A stretch of DNA of 64,000 nucleotides, taken from Streptomyces hawaiiensis. Lineage in GTDB: Bacteria > Actinomycetota > Actinomycetes > Streptomycetales > Streptomycetaceae. A program made the translations under genes and the position numbers. The stretch's first letter is position 1, and each line of letters opens with the position of its first letter. The notes below the pieces were generated by a model. That model searched no databases. It was not told the DNA's origin and saw nothing but the letters and a program-made list of their open reading frames with translations. Of this stretch, positions 49,681-59,229 are shown in pieces. The stretch is taken from NCBI RefSeq assembly GCF_004803895.1, contig NZ_CP021978.1, forward strand, positions 3,658,001 to 3,722,000, read 5' to 3'.

Positions 49681-49998
49681 ATGTCCGAGTTCTACTCCGA
49701 GAAGGACCTGCAACGGGAAGTCACCGAGTTGCAGGGCAAGTCGGCGACGGCCGCGAGGCTGTTCGACATCCGGCGGATCATCGGCGGGCTGTTCGTGGTC
49801 TACGGCGTCATCGTCACGATCGCGGGGTTCACGGCGTCCGACGCGGACATCGACAAGGCGGAGGGGGTGAACATCAACCTGTGGACCGGGTTGGGCATGC
49901 TGGCCCTCGGCCTGTTCTTCCTGGTGTGGCTGAAGCTGAGGCCCGCGGCCCCCGCCCCTCCCGGGGTTGAGCCGGAGAACGACGAGCGAGTGGAGTAA
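49681..49998 (+). CDS. small membrane protein after the symporter
   Basis: A 105-residue protein with a charged N-terminus (MSEFYSEKDLQREVTELQ) and two membrane helices (IIGGLFVVYGVIVTIAGF, LWTGLGMLALGLFFLVWL). The family is not named. It starts 30 bases after the symporter with GAGGAGTG upstream, so it is co-transcribed and may assist the transporter (inference). Confidence 0.8.
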   Translation: MSEFYSEKDLQREVTELQGKSATAARLFDIRRIIGGLFVVYGVIVTIAGFTASDADIDKAEGVNINLWTGLGMLALGLFFLVWLKLRPAAPAPPGVEPENDERVE

Positions 49999-50015
49999 CC
50001 CGGCATTGACCGGTA

Positions 50016-50033
50016 CCCGGCCTTGGTGCCGGG
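50016..50033 (+). terminator. hairpin after the symporter operon
   Basis: CCCGGC and GCCGGG pair over CTTGGT, 18 bases after the stop of the small membrane gene. The following ~290 bases to the next gene are C/G-rich with nothing else defined. Confidence 0.5.
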
Positions 50034-50290
50034 GCCGGGGCCGGGTGGGTGCGCAACCCGGCGGAGCGGGGTGCCGCTGCGCCCACCCGTGCCGCCCTTA
50101 GCGGCACGCATGCCCGCAGCGGGGGCGGCGGCCCGCATTCGCCGTCGTATGCCAGGGGACGTGTCGGGGGGTCCGCCCGCACTGGGTTGGCGCGTCAACG
50201 GACAGTCAGTCGGCGTCCGAGCCCATCGCGCCGTTCCGAGGACGGGCACCCCCCGGCGCGGCCCCGACCCACCACCACCGCGTAGGCGGC

Positions 50291-50971
50291 TCACGGCTCC
50301 CGCGAAACCGGCCCCGCCCGGTCCAGCAACCCCGTCCGCGCCGCCAGAGCCGCCGCCTCCAGACGCGACCCCACACCCAGCTTCATCAGGACCCGCTGGA
50401 CGTGCGTGCGCGCCGTCGACGGTGCGATGCCCATGCCCGCCGCGATCAGGCGGGTGTCCTCACCGTCGGCGACGCGGACCAGCACCTCCACCTCGCGCGG
50501 CGTGAGCATCTGGAGCAACCTCTGGCCCTCGTCGTCCGGTTGGGCAGCCGGGTTGAGCAACTCGCTGAACGCTCCCTGCAGCAGCTGCGGCGCCACCGCC
50601 GCCTCCCCCGCCCGCGCCTTCATGATCGCCCGCTCGACACCCTCTATGCGCTCATCGTGCCGCACGTACCCGGAGGCTCCCGCCGCGAACGCCGCCGCGA
50701 TGCCCCGAGGGTTCGGTACCGGCCCCAGCACCAGCACCGCGACCTGCGGCCGCTCCCGCTTGATCTTCACCACCGGGTCGAAGATCCCCGGCTCCGCCGG
50801 CGTCGCCGTCCCCAGCAGGCACACCTCCGGCGCCCGCGTGATCACCAGCTCCGCCGCCCCCGCGGCCGGCGCCGCCGCGGCCAGCACCCGGTGCCCCCGC
50901 AGCTTCAACGCCGAAGCCAGCGCCTCGGCCAGCAATCGGTGGTCGTCGACCACCATGAGCCGCACTCCCAT
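50291..50971 (-). CDS. LuxR-type regulator with degenerate receiver domain
   Basis: A 226-residue NarL-family protein. The receiver keeps the N-terminal acidic pair (MVVDDHRLLAEAL) but lacks the phosphoacceptor Asp: the expected strand reads PEVCLLGTATPAEPG, where Gly54 occupies the Asp position. The conserved Lys is replaced (SGYVRHDE) and the Thr/Ser switch position is Gly83. The C-terminal DNA-binding domain is intact (MLTPREVEVLVRVADGED...STARTHVQRVLMKLGV). It probably works without phosphorylation. No kinase is adjacent. Confidence 0.88.
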   Translation of the reverse strand: MGVRLMVVDDHRLLAEALASALKLRGHRVLAAAAPAAGAAELVITRAPEVCLLGTATPAEPGIFDPVVKIKRERPQVAVLVLGPVPNPRGIAAAFAAGASGYVRHDERIEGVERAIMKARAGEAAVAPQLLQGAFSELLNPAAQPDDEGQRLLQMLTPREVEVLVRVADGEDTRLIAAGMGIAPSTARTHVQRVLMKLGVGSRLEAAALAARTGLLDRAGPVSREP

Positions 50972-51135
50972 CGAGCAACCCCCCAGTCACCCCAGCCCCC
51001 CATGGAAGCCCCCCGGCTCCCCCGCCTTCATGCCCCCGGAAGCTACACGCTTGTTCGACGTTGCGCTTCCCCTACCCGCGAGAATCGCCCCGGATCGCCG
51101 AAATTCCTCTCATTCCAGGTTGACCGCGCCAAACA

Positions 51136-51173
51136 GATGCGGCCCCACCCCTGAACAGAGACGGGGCCGCATC
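51136..51173 (-). terminator. terminator after the PQQ-propeller genes
   Basis: GATGCGGCCCC and GGGGCCGCATC form a perfect 11-bp stem over a 16-base loop, 46 bases past the stop of the downstream propeller gene. Confidence 0.65.
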
Positions 51174-51219
51174 AGCCACCAGTAGATCAAAAACCGATCA
51201 GCACCCGGTCAGTGCCCGA

Positions 51220-53115
51220 TCAGCTCGTACCGAAGCCGACCGCCAGGTACTCCTTCTCCCTCACCGTCGACCGCTTGCTCGCGTACACCTTGGACATGTA
51301 GAGGTGCCCCTCGGCGTACAGGAACTCGGAGTACTCCGGCGACATGCTGGTCTCCACATCGCGGACCGTGTCCGTCGAGGGGTTCTCCAGCAGCGTCGTC
51401 TCCTTGAAGCTGCCCCCGGCGATGCTCACGACCTGTCCGCCCTTGTCGTACGGGGGACGCTTGTACGCGATCAGGTTGCCGCCGTCCATGCGCAGCGGCG
51501 AGATCGTGTAGCCGTCGCCCGCGTCGGCCCGCTGCCCCGTCTGCTTGCCGGTGGCGAGGTCGAAGGCGACGATCTCGTTGGTCTCGCTGTACTTGCCGGT
51601 GCCGTCGTGCTCCTCGGTCGGCAGGTAGAGCCGGTCGTTGCCCACGGCCAGCAGGTTGCAGGCCTCGACGCGGGTGATGCCCTCGCAGCGGGCCGCGAAC
51701 TGCTCGCCCGGCGCGGAGATGCGCGTGCGCAGCTTGCCGGTCTTGCCGTCGATGGAGAAGAAGTCGGAGATGCCGCTGCCGTCGCCCGCGGAGTCGCCGA
51801 CGTCGGCGGCCACGACCAGCGGGTTGGTCGACACGATGCTCGCGTACTCGATGCCCTCGGCCATCTTGTACTCCGAGATCACCTTCCCGGACTTCGGGTC
51901 GATGGTCTGGATGTGCAGCTGCCGCTGGTCGTAGGAGCCGCACTTGCGCACCGCGACCAGCTTGTCGCCGCCGCCGTACCCCGCGTCGTAGCAGGAGTCG
52001 GTCGGCTTGGGGCTCCACAGGAGCTTGCCGGAGACGTCGAAGGCGGCGCCGCCGCTGGTGCTGCCGACGGCGACGGTCTTCCCGCTGAGGGTGACGTTGT
52101 CGAAGGTGATCAGCTGGTCACCGGTTTTGACGGTCTTGGTCCACAGCCTCTTGCCGGCGTCGAGGTCGATGAGCGCGATCTCGCTGCACCCGTGCGACGG
52201 GTCGGCCTTGGTGGGCATCGCCGGCTGGTACAGGATCGCCGTCAGGTTGTCGTCGGTGACATGGCGGGCGGCCTGGCAGACCGGGCCGTCCAGCGGGATC
52301 TTCCACAGCTCGCCGCCCTTGTCACGGTCGTAGCCGACGATCTGGGCGATGCCGCTCTTGACGTACGCCTTGTCGGTGAGCCACGAGCCGGAGACGACGA
52401 CCGTGCTGTCGTTCTTCACCTCGGGCGCCGGGACCTGGAAGAGGACCTTGGCGCTGGGGTCGGACGGTGCCTTCTCCTTGCCGGAGGTGGTGCCGCCGTT
52501 GTCGTCGTCCGTGCCGCCGGTGCCGGCGCTGGTGCCGGCGGTGTCGTTCTCCTTGCCCTCGTCCTTGCCGGAGGAGGCGTACCAGAAGCCGCCGCCGATG
52601 ATCAGGGCGATCGCCACGACCGCGGCGACGATGATCGCCAGCTGTGCGCTGAACTTCCCGCCGCCGCCCGGCTGTCCGGCCTGCGGCTGGTGCGGCATGG
52701 TCTGCTGCGGATAGCCGTAACCGGGCTGCTGCCCCGGCTGCCCGTAACCCGGCTGCCCGTACCCCGGCTGCCCATAGCCCGGCTGCGGCTGTCCGTAAGG
52801 CGCCTGCTGCGGCTGCCCGTAGGGCCCCGGCTGCTGACCGGGGTGGCCGTAGCCGGGCGGGGCCTGCGGAGGCTGGGGCGCCGGAGCCCCCTGCGGATAG
52901 CCGTAACCCTGCGGGGGCTGGGGCGGGCCCTGCGGGGCGGCCGGCGGAGGCGTCTGCGGATAGCCGTACCCCGGCTCCGGGGCCTTGCCGAGGTTCGGCC
53001 CCGCCGCAGGCGGCGGGGTCTGCGGCGGCTGATCCTGCGGCGGCTGGTCCTGGGGCGGCCCGAAGCCGCCCCCCTGCGGGGGCTGCTGGGGTGGCGGGGG
53101 CGGCGGCTGGGTCAT
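51220..53115 (-). CDS. PQQ-binding-like beta-propeller membrane protein (copy 1)
   Basis: A 631-residue protein. The N-terminal ~150 residues are Pro/Gln/Gly/Tyr-rich with repeated PGYGQ and GYGYPQ units. One membrane helix (LAIIVAAVVAIALIIGGGFWYA) follows. The extracytoplasmic C-terminal ~430 residues form a beta-propeller with repeated tryptophan-containing strands (LWKIPLDG, RLWTKTVKTG, LLWSPKPTD). It lacks a known catalytic motif. It is a tandem paralogue of the next gene, and both resemble streptomycete PQQ-binding-like repeat proteins of unknown role. Confidence 0.85.
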   Translation of the reverse strand: MTQPPPPPPQQPPQGGGFGPPQDQPPQDQPPQTPPPAAGPNLGKAPEPGYGYPQTPPPAAPQGPPQPPQGYGYPQGAPAPQPPQAPPGYGHPGQQPGPYGQPQQAPYGQPQPGYGQPGYGQPGYGQPGQQPGYGYPQQTMPHQPQAGQPGGGGKFSAQLAIIVAAVVAIALIIGGGFWYASSGKDEGKENDTAGTSAGTGGTDDDNGGTTSGKEKAPSDPSAKVLFQVPAPEVKNDSTVVVSGSWLTDKAYVKSGIAQIVGYDRDKGGELWKIPLDGPVCQAARHVTDDNLTAILYQPAMPTKADPSHGCSEIALIDLDAGKRLWTKTVKTGDQLITFDNVTLSGKTVAVGSTSGGAAFDVSGKLLWSPKPTDSCYDAGYGGGDKLVAVRKCGSYDQRQLHIQTIDPKSGKVISEYKMAEGIEYASIVSTNPLVVAADVGDSAGDGSGISDFFSIDGKTGKLRTRISAPGEQFAARCEGITRVEACNLLAVGNDRLYLPTEEHDGTGKYSETNEIVAFDLATGKQTGQRADAGDGYTISPLRMDGGNLIAYKRPPYDKGGQVVSIAGGSFKETTLLENPSTDTVRDVETSMSPEYSEFLYAEGHLYMSKVYASKRSTVREKEYLAVGFGTS

Positions 53116-53185
53116 GGCGTGGGTACCTCGGGGAAGGGGACGGACGACGACGAAGGCGGTACGGGGAGATACGGAGGAGGAAGAG

Positions 53186-54949
53186 TCACTTGCCGTAGGC
53201 GAGCATCAACTTCTCCTTCGTGTCGTCGTTCCCGCTCAGCCGTGTCGTCGAGATGTAGAAGCGTCCGTCGACCCAGTCGACGTCCTTGGAGAAGAAGCTG
53301 TCCTCGATGTCCGCGGCGGCCTGCGGGTGCTGCAGCAGCTTGGACGGCTTGTGGCTGCTGCCGCCGGTCGGGATGGACACGATCTGCCCGCCCGCGTCGT
53401 ACGACGGCTGCACATAGGCGATGAGCTTGCCGCCCTCGGTCTTCACCGGCAGCATCGACTCGTCGGAGGGCGACTTCACGCGCCACTTCTCCTTGCCGTT
53501 CGCGAGGTTGACCGCGACGATCTCGTTGGCGCCGGAGGTGGCCTCGGTCGGCAGGTACAGCGTGGTGTCGTCGACGGCGACGCCCTGGCAGCCCGTGAGG
53601 TCGCGCTCGAGGATGGCCCAGCCGCACTCGGGGGCGAAGTCCTCGTCGAAGCCGACCTGCGAGCGGAACTTGCCGCCGGAGGTGAAGGTGGAGATGTTCC
53701 AGGCCTTCTTGTCCTCGTTGGTGCTGTAGACGACCAGCGGGCTGACCGAGTAGGTGCGCGCGACCCGCCAGCCCTTGTCGAACGGCTGGGTCCACCTGGC
53801 CTTGCCGGTCTTCGGGTCGAGCTCCTGGACCTCGTCGTGCTCCTTGTCGGTGCCGGCGCCGCAGGAGGAGACGGCGATCAGCTTCTCGCCGCCGGCGAAC
53901 GCGGCGGGGAAGCAGGCGTTGCCGTACTTCTTCTTGTCGAAGAGCTTGTCGCCGTTGGTGACGTCGTAGGCCGTGCCGGACTGGGAGCGGCCCACCATCA
54001 GCGTCTTGCCGGTGATGGACATTTCGACGGAGAGCGTGGAGTCGAACAGTGCGCCGTCGGCGACCTCTTCCTTCCAGCCCTTCTCGCCGGTGTTGAGGTC
54101 GATCTCTTGGAGCTGGTTGCACTTGGCGCGGTCGCTGCTGCCGCTCATGTACGCGACGACGATCTTGTCGTCGGACGTCTTCTGCGGAGTCGTCGCACAG
54201 ATCTTCTGCGGGAAGGTGATCGCGTCCCAGGCGGGTTTGCCGTCACCGGCGTTGTAGGCGAAGAGCTGCTTGTAGGCGGCCTTCACCGCGGTCTTGCCGG
54301 TGATCCACATGCCGTCGGCGTCGGCACCGGAGCCGGGGGCGTCGGGCGCCTCCTTGTACCAGAGGACCTTGGCCTCGCCGGCCTGACGGCCCTCGTTGAG
54401 GTTCTCCGGGTCCTCGCCGCCGTCGCCGCTGCCGTCACCGGGATTGACCGGGGCGGAGGAGCCGGGCTTGGCGTCGTCGGTCTTCTGGGCGACGGGCTTC
54501 TTCTTGCCCTTGCCGTCGTCGTCGCCGGTGACGGCCCACACGGTGCCGCCGACGACGAGCAGCGCGGCGACCGCGGCGCCGATGATGATGGCCGGCTTGC
54601 CCTTGAAGGGGTTGTTCGAGCCGCCCCCGGGCGGGGTGCCGGGCGCGCCGGGGTACTGCGGCTGCTGCGGGTAGCCGTAGCCGGGCTGGCCGTACGGGCC
54701 GGGCTGCTGGGGCTGGCCGTAGGGGCCGGAGTTGTACGGTCCCGGCTGTCCCGGCTGTCCGTACGGACCGGGCTGCTGCGGAGGCTGCTGCGGGTAGCCG
54801 TACCCGGGCGGCGGTGGGCCCTGCGGGGGCGGCGGCGTCTGGGGCGGGCCCTGGGGCGGTGGCGGTGCCCCGTGACCACCGCCCTGCGGCGGCTGGTTCT
54901 GCGGTGGTCCGAAGCCACCGTGCGGCGGCTGACTGGGCGGCTGAGTCAT
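53186..54949 (-). CDS. PQQ-binding-like beta-propeller membrane protein (copy 2)
   Basis: A 587-residue paralogue of the preceding gene: same plan with a PGYGYPQ/GPYGQ-rich N-terminus, a single helix (AIIIGAAVAALLVVGGTVWAV), and a propeller (GDGKPAWDAI, EKGWKEEV, GKARWTQPFD). It is encoded upstream on the same strand, 70 bp away. The two propellers differ enough that the duplication looks old. The N-terminus probably lies in the cytoplasm and the propeller outside. Function is unknown. Confidence 0.85.
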   Translation of the reverse strand: MTQPPSQPPHGGFGPPQNQPPQGGGHGAPPPPQGPPQTPPPPQGPPPPGYGYPQQPPQQPGPYGQPGQPGPYNSGPYGQPQQPGPYGQPGYGYPQQPQYPGAPGTPPGGGSNNPFKGKPAIIIGAAVAALLVVGGTVWAVTGDDDGKGKKKPVAQKTDDAKPGSSAPVNPGDGSGDGGEDPENLNEGRQAGEAKVLWYKEAPDAPGSGADADGMWITGKTAVKAAYKQLFAYNAGDGKPAWDAITFPQKICATTPQKTSDDKIVVAYMSGSSDRAKCNQLQEIDLNTGEKGWKEEVADGALFDSTLSVEMSITGKTLMVGRSQSGTAYDVTNGDKLFDKKKYGNACFPAAFAGGEKLIAVSSCGAGTDKEHDEVQELDPKTGKARWTQPFDKGWRVARTYSVSPLVVYSTNEDKKAWNISTFTSGGKFRSQVGFDEDFAPECGWAILERDLTGCQGVAVDDTTLYLPTEATSGANEIVAVNLANGKEKWRVKSPSDESMLPVKTEGGKLIAYVQPSYDAGGQIVSIPTGGSSHKPSKLLQHPQAAADIEDSFFSKDVDWVDGRFYISTTRLSGNDDTKEKLMLAYGK

Positions 54950-55141
54950 CAGCGGCTCCCCCGTTCGATCACTGATTTTTAGCCACGCCCTGAGATGCTC
55001 AATGGGCTCAGAGTCGCTTCATAAAGTTCTAAGACGGCTCTTTCTATCACCCCGTTCCGTCAACGGACCGGGCCGTATCACCCGCTGTTCCCAAGGGAGG
55101 ACCAGCCCGTGATGCCGCCGTTATGCGTCTTCACGCACCCT

Positions 55142-56950
55142 TCACGCATCCTCGGCGAGTTCCAGCCAGCGCATCTCCAGCTCCTCGCGCTGACCGGCCA
55201 ACTCCCGCAGCTCAGCGTCCAGTTCCGCCACCTTCGCGAAGTCCGTGGCGTTTTCGGCGATCTGGGTGTGGAGCTTGGTCTCCTTCTCCAAGACCTTGTC
55301 GAGCTGTCGCTCGATCTTCTGGAGCTCCTTCTTGGCGGCGCGCTGGTCGGCGGCGCTCTTCTCCGGGGGGCCGGACTGCTGCACGGCAGCGGGGGCCGAG
55401 GCGGCCGCGGCCTCCTCCATGCGCCGGCGCCGCTCCAGGTACTCGTCGATACCGCGCGGCAGCATCCGCAGGGCGCCGTCGCCGAGCAGGGCGAACACGC
55501 GGTCGGTGGTGCGCTCGATGAAGAACCGGTCGTGGGAGATGACGATCATCGAGCCGGGCCAGCCGTCGAGCACGTCCTCCAGCTGGTTCAGCGTCTCGAT
55601 GTCGAGGTCGTTGGTGGGCTCGTCGAGGAAGAGGACGTTGGGCTCGTCCATGAGCAGGCGCAGCAGCTGGAGCCTGCGGCGCTCACCGCCGGACAGGTCG
55701 CCGACGGGAGTCCACTGCTTCTCCTTGGTGAAGCCGAACGTCTCGCACAGCTGCCCCGCGGTCATCTCGCGGCCCTTGCCGAGGTCGACGCGCTCGCGCA
55801 CCTGCTGCACGGCCTCCAGCACCCGCGTGGCCGGGTCGAGTTCGGCGACCTCCTGGGAGAGGTAGGCCAGCTTCACCGTCTTGCCGACGCGGACGCGACC
55901 GCCCACGGGCTGGGTTTCGCCGTCGGAGGTGGCGGCCTCGGCCATGGCCCGCAGCAGGGACGTCTTCCCGGCGCCGTTGACACCGACCAGGCCGATCCGG
56001 TCGCCGGGCCCGAGCTGCCAGGTGACGTGCTTGAGGAGGACCTTGGGGCCCGCCTGGACGGTGATGTCCTCCAGGTCGATCACGGTCTTGCCCAGCCGGG
56101 TGGAGGCGAACTTCATCAGCTCGCTGCTGTCCCGGGGCGGCGGCACGTCCGCGATGAGCTCGTTGGCGGCCTCGACGCGGAAGCGCGGCTTGGACGTACG
56201 GGCGGGCGCCCCGCGGCGCAGCCAGGCCAGCTCCTTGCGGACGAGGTTCTGCCGCTTGACCTCCTCGGTCGCGGCGATGCGCTCGCGCTCGGCACGGGCG
56301 AAGACGTAGTCGGAGTAGCCGCCCTCGTACTCGTAGACCGCGCCGCGCTGGACGTCCCACATGCGGGTGCACACCTGGTCGAGGAACCACCGGTCGTGGG
56401 TGACGCAGACGAGGGCCGACCTGCGGTTCTGCAGATGCCGGGCGAGCCAGGCGATGCCCTCGACGTCGAGGTGGTTGGTGGGCTCGTCCAGGACGAGCAG
56501 GTCCTGCTCCTCGATGAGCAGCTTGGCCAGCGCGATCCGGCGCCGCTCACCGCCGGAGAGCGGGCCGATGACGGTGTCCAGACCCTTGGGGAACCCCGGC
56601 AGGTCGAGACCGCCGAACAGGCCGGTCAGCACGTCCCTGACCTTGGCTTCGCCCGCCCACTCGTGGTCGGCCATGTCGCCGATGACCTCGTGGCGGACGG
56701 TGGCCTCGGGGTCGAGGGAGTCGTGCTGGGTGAGCACGCCGAGGCGGAGCCCGCCGGAGTGCGTGACCCGCCCGGTGTCGGCACTCTCCTGCCTGGCGAG
56801 CATGCGGATGAGCGTGGTCTTTCCGTCGCCGTTGCGGCCCACGACACCGACGCGGTCCCCTTCGGAGACGCCGAGGGAAACACCGTCGAGCAGGGCACGG
56901 GTGCCGTACACCTTGCTGACGTTCTCGACATTGACCAGGTTGACGGCCAT
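55142..56950 (-). CDS. ABC-F family ATPase
   Basis: The ATG at 56950 with CAGGAGAG gives 602 residues. Two ABC domains have Walker A GRNGDGKTT and GVNGAGKTS, signatures LSGGERRRIAL and LSGGERRRLQL, and Walker B VLDEPTNHLD and FLDEPTNDLD. There is no membrane domain. A charged linker with RGAPARTSKPRFR joins them, and a C-terminal coiled coil (RQ-KKELQKIERQLDKVLEKETKL) ends it. ABC-F proteins act on ribosomes in translation or antibiotic protection. It is in a minus-strand run with the ankyrin/HEAT gene. Confidence 0.93.
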   Translation of the reverse strand: MAVNLVNVENVSKVYGTRALLDGVSLGVSEGDRVGVVGRNGDGKTTLIRMLARQESADTGRVTHSGGLRLGVLTQHDSLDPEATVRHEVIGDMADHEWAGEAKVRDVLTGLFGGLDLPGFPKGLDTVIGPLSGGERRRIALAKLLIEEQDLLVLDEPTNHLDVEGIAWLARHLQNRRSALVCVTHDRWFLDQVCTRMWDVQRGAVYEYEGGYSDYVFARAERERIAATEEVKRQNLVRKELAWLRRGAPARTSKPRFRVEAANELIADVPPPRDSSELMKFASTRLGKTVIDLEDITVQAGPKVLLKHVTWQLGPGDRIGLVGVNGAGKTSLLRAMAEAATSDGETQPVGGRVRVGKTVKLAYLSQEVAELDPATRVLEAVQQVRERVDLGKGREMTAGQLCETFGFTKEKQWTPVGDLSGGERRRLQLLRLLMDEPNVLFLDEPTNDLDIETLNQLEDVLDGWPGSMIVISHDRFFIERTTDRVFALLGDGALRMLPRGIDEYLERRRRMEEAAAASAPAAVQQSGPPEKSAADQRAAKKELQKIERQLDKVLEKETKLHTQIAENATDFAKVAELDAELRELAGQREELEMRWLELAEDA

Positions 56951-57020
56951 TACTCTCCTGCCAAGGGGGATGGATCGCCCCCCAGGGTAGTCGCGCGCAG
57001 GGGTGCTCCGGCCGGGGCGG

Positions 57021-58262
57021 TCAGCCGCCGTCCGCGGCCTCCCGGCGGCGTTGGTAGCGCCACACGTCCAGCAGCCGCTCGTCGAACGGCTGCTCCGGGT
57101 CGAGGGGGCCGATCCGGTGCTCGGCCTCCACACAGCGCGGATCGTCGCGGTAGGCCAGGCCGGACACGGCGCAGACGCGGATCACCTGTCGTTCGTCATG
57201 GGTGAGCGTGACCAGCGCGTCCCCCACCTCGGGCTCGCGCCCCCGCTGGTGCGCGAGCCAGTGGCACACCGCCTCGCGTACGCCGGGGTCCTCGTCGTGG
57301 GCCAGGGTGAGCACGGCGGTGAGGCTCTCGGGGCGGATCCGGGACCGGCCGTCATCGTGCTGGTGCACGGCGCCCGGTACCAGGGAGCGCACCCTCGGGT
57401 CCGGGTGGGTGAGGTACGACAGTCCCACGGCCTCGATCTCCGGTGCGCTGTCGTGGGTCATCGCGTTCAGGAGGGCGGCCAGCACCTCCGGATCCTCCTC
57501 CTGTTCCGCCCAGGGCACCAGCTCCCTCCCCCGGTCCCGGAACGGGTCGCCCTGCTTGACGAGGTCTCCGAGGATCAGGAGCAGCAGGATCTCCGCCGCG
57601 AGCAGGCGGTGCAGCCGGCCGGGGTGGTCGAGGAGGTCCCTGGCCCACTGCCAGGTCTCCTCGTCCAGCCGGCGTCCGAGTGTGAACACCACGTCCGACC
57701 AGACGACGTGGTCGCGGTCGGGATGGGCGAGAGCCCGGGCGACCAGTTCGTCGAAGGGCGTGCGGGTCCCGTAGCGCTCTTCCATGGAGGTGAGCACCGC
57801 CCGGTGCTCGTCGCGCACGGTCATCCCGCCGAGCGTGAGCTGCTCGCACCACCAGCCGATCTCGTCGTCCTCGACCCGGATCCGCCTCACCGGCCCGGCG
57901 AGGCCGGTGAGGCGGCGCAGCTCGGCCTCCGCGCCCGCCTCGGCCCACCGCCGTGCCCGGGCCAGGACTTCTGCGCGCACCGGTGCCGGGAGCGGCATCC
58001 GGCTGGTGGCGAGCGCGTAGGTCAGGAGGTGCGATCCGCCGTCCACCGCCCGCGTCAGCGGGGTGCTCCCGTCGGGCAGCCGGCGCAGGGGGTCGGCGCC
58101 GGCCTGGAGCAGCGCCTCGGCGACGGGCCGGTCGTACGCCGCCACGGCCAGGCAGAGGACCGGCAGGCCGTCCTGGAGGGTGTCGGGGTCGGCCCCGGAC
58201 TCCAGCAGCGCCGTGACCTCGTCCACGTCTGCGCGCTGTACCGCCGCGACCAGTTCCCGCAC
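57021..58262 (-). CDS. ankyrin/HEAT-repeat protein
   Basis: A 413-residue protein. The N-terminus has ankyrin-type repeats (RADVDEVTALLESGADPDTL, RPVAEALLQAGADPLRRLPDG-STPLTRAV). The C-terminal half has helical repeats with HEAT-like character (LLAAEILLLLILGDLV, EVLAALLNAMTHDS, DEDPGVREAVCHWLA). Such proteins are scaffolds in protein-protein contact. GTG start with AGAGGGGGGGG upstream. It lies 67 bases from ispE and 70 bases from ABC-F, all on the minus strand. Confidence 0.82.
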   Translation of the reverse strand: MRELVAAVQRADVDEVTALLESGADPDTLQDGLPVLCLAVAAYDRPVAEALLQAGADPLRRLPDGSTPLTRAVDGGSHLLTYALATSRMPLPAPVRAEVLARARRWAEAGAEAELRRLTGLAGPVRRIRVEDDEIGWWCEQLTLGGMTVRDEHRAVLTSMEERYGTRTPFDELVARALAHPDRDHVVWSDVVFTLGRRLDEETWQWARDLLDHPGRLHRLLAAEILLLLILGDLVKQGDPFRDRGRELVPWAEQEEDPEVLAALLNAMTHDSAPEIEAVGLSYLTHPDPRVRSLVPGAVHQHDDGRSRIRPESLTAVLTLAHDEDPGVREAVCHWLAHQRGREPEVGDALVTLTHDERQVIRVCAVSGLAYRDDPRCVEAEHRIGPLDPEQPFDERLLDVWRYQRRREAADGG

Positions 58263-58329
58263 GCCTGTGCCCCCCCCTCTTGAAACGACTGGGGGAGCCT
58301 AGGCGCCCGGCAGCGGCCGGGGCACCTGG

Positions 58330-59229
58330 TTAACGCCCGGCGACCGTCGCCCCGGGTGCCGGTCCCGACGCCGTACGCACCGTCCGGCACGTCCCGGACG
58401 CCAGGAGGGCCTGCGCCACCGCGGCGGCCGACTCCGGGTCGCGGACCAGGAACGCCGTGGTCGGGCCGGAGCCCGAGACGAGCGCGGTGAGGGCACCGGC
58501 GGCCCGGCCGGCCGCCAGGGTGCCGGCCAGTTCCGGGAAGAGGGAGAGGGCGGCGGGCTGGAGGTCGTTGGAGACGGCGGCGGCGAGCGCGTCCGGGTCG
58601 CCCTTGGCGAGGGCGGCGAGGAGTTCCCCGGAGGCGACGGGCTCGGGGATGTCCGTGCCCTCGCCGAGCCGGTCGAACTCGCGGAAGACCGCCGGGGTGG
58701 ACAGGCCCCGGCGGGCCATCGCGAACACCCAGTGGAAGGTGCCGCCGACCTCCAGGGGCGTCAGCTGCTCGCCCCGCCCGATGCCCAGGGCCGCCCCGCC
58801 GACCAGGCTGAACGGCACGTCACTGCCCAGCTCGGCGCAGATCTCGAGGAGTTCGTCGCGGGGCGCGCCGGTCTGCCACAGCGCGTCGCAGGCCACCAGG
58901 GCGCCGGCGCCGTCCGCGCTGCCGCCCGCCATGCCGCCGGCGACGGGGATGTCCTTGGCGATGTGGAGGTGGACGTCGGGGCTGCGGCCGTACCGCTCGG
59001 CGAGCGCTTGGGCCGCCCGCGCCGCCAGGTTCGTTCGGTCCAGGGGGACCTGGTCGGCGTCCGGGCCGTCGCAGGTGACGCGGAGCTCGTCGGCCGGGGT
59101 GACGGTGATCTCGTCGTAGAGGCCGACCGCGAGGAAGACGTTGGCCAGTGCGTGGAAGCCGTCGGGGCGGGCGGCGCCGACCGCCAGCTGGACGTTGACC
59201 TTGGCCGGGACGCGGACCGTGACGCTCAC
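58330..59229 (-). CDS. ispE: 4-diphosphocytidyl-2-C-methyl-D-erythritol kinase
   Basis: The GTG at 59229 overlaps the ksgA stop as GTGA, giving 299 residues. GHMP-kinase motifs are visible: [15 protein letters not shown], the ATP-binding loop [19 protein letters not shown], and [13 protein letters not shown] at the C-terminus. It acts in the MEP pathway of isoprenoid synthesis. The order rpfB-ksgA-ispE is the same in M. tuberculosis, showing an ancient operon. Translational coupling to ksgA is expected. Confidence 0.96.
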   Translation of the reverse strand: MSVTVRVPAKVNVQLAVGAARPDGFHALANVFLAVGLYDEITVTPADELRVTCDGPDADQVPLDRTNLAARAAQALAERYGRSPDVHLHIAKDIPVAGGMAGGSADGAGALVACDALWQTGAPRDELLEICAELGSDVPFSLVGGAALGIGRGEQLTPLEVGGTFHWVFAMARRGLSTPAVFREFDRLGEGTDIPEPVASGELLAALAKGDPDALAAAVSNDLQPAALSLFPELAGTLAAGRAAGALTALVSGSGPTTAFLVRDPESAAAVAQALLASGTCRTVRTASGPAPGATVAGR

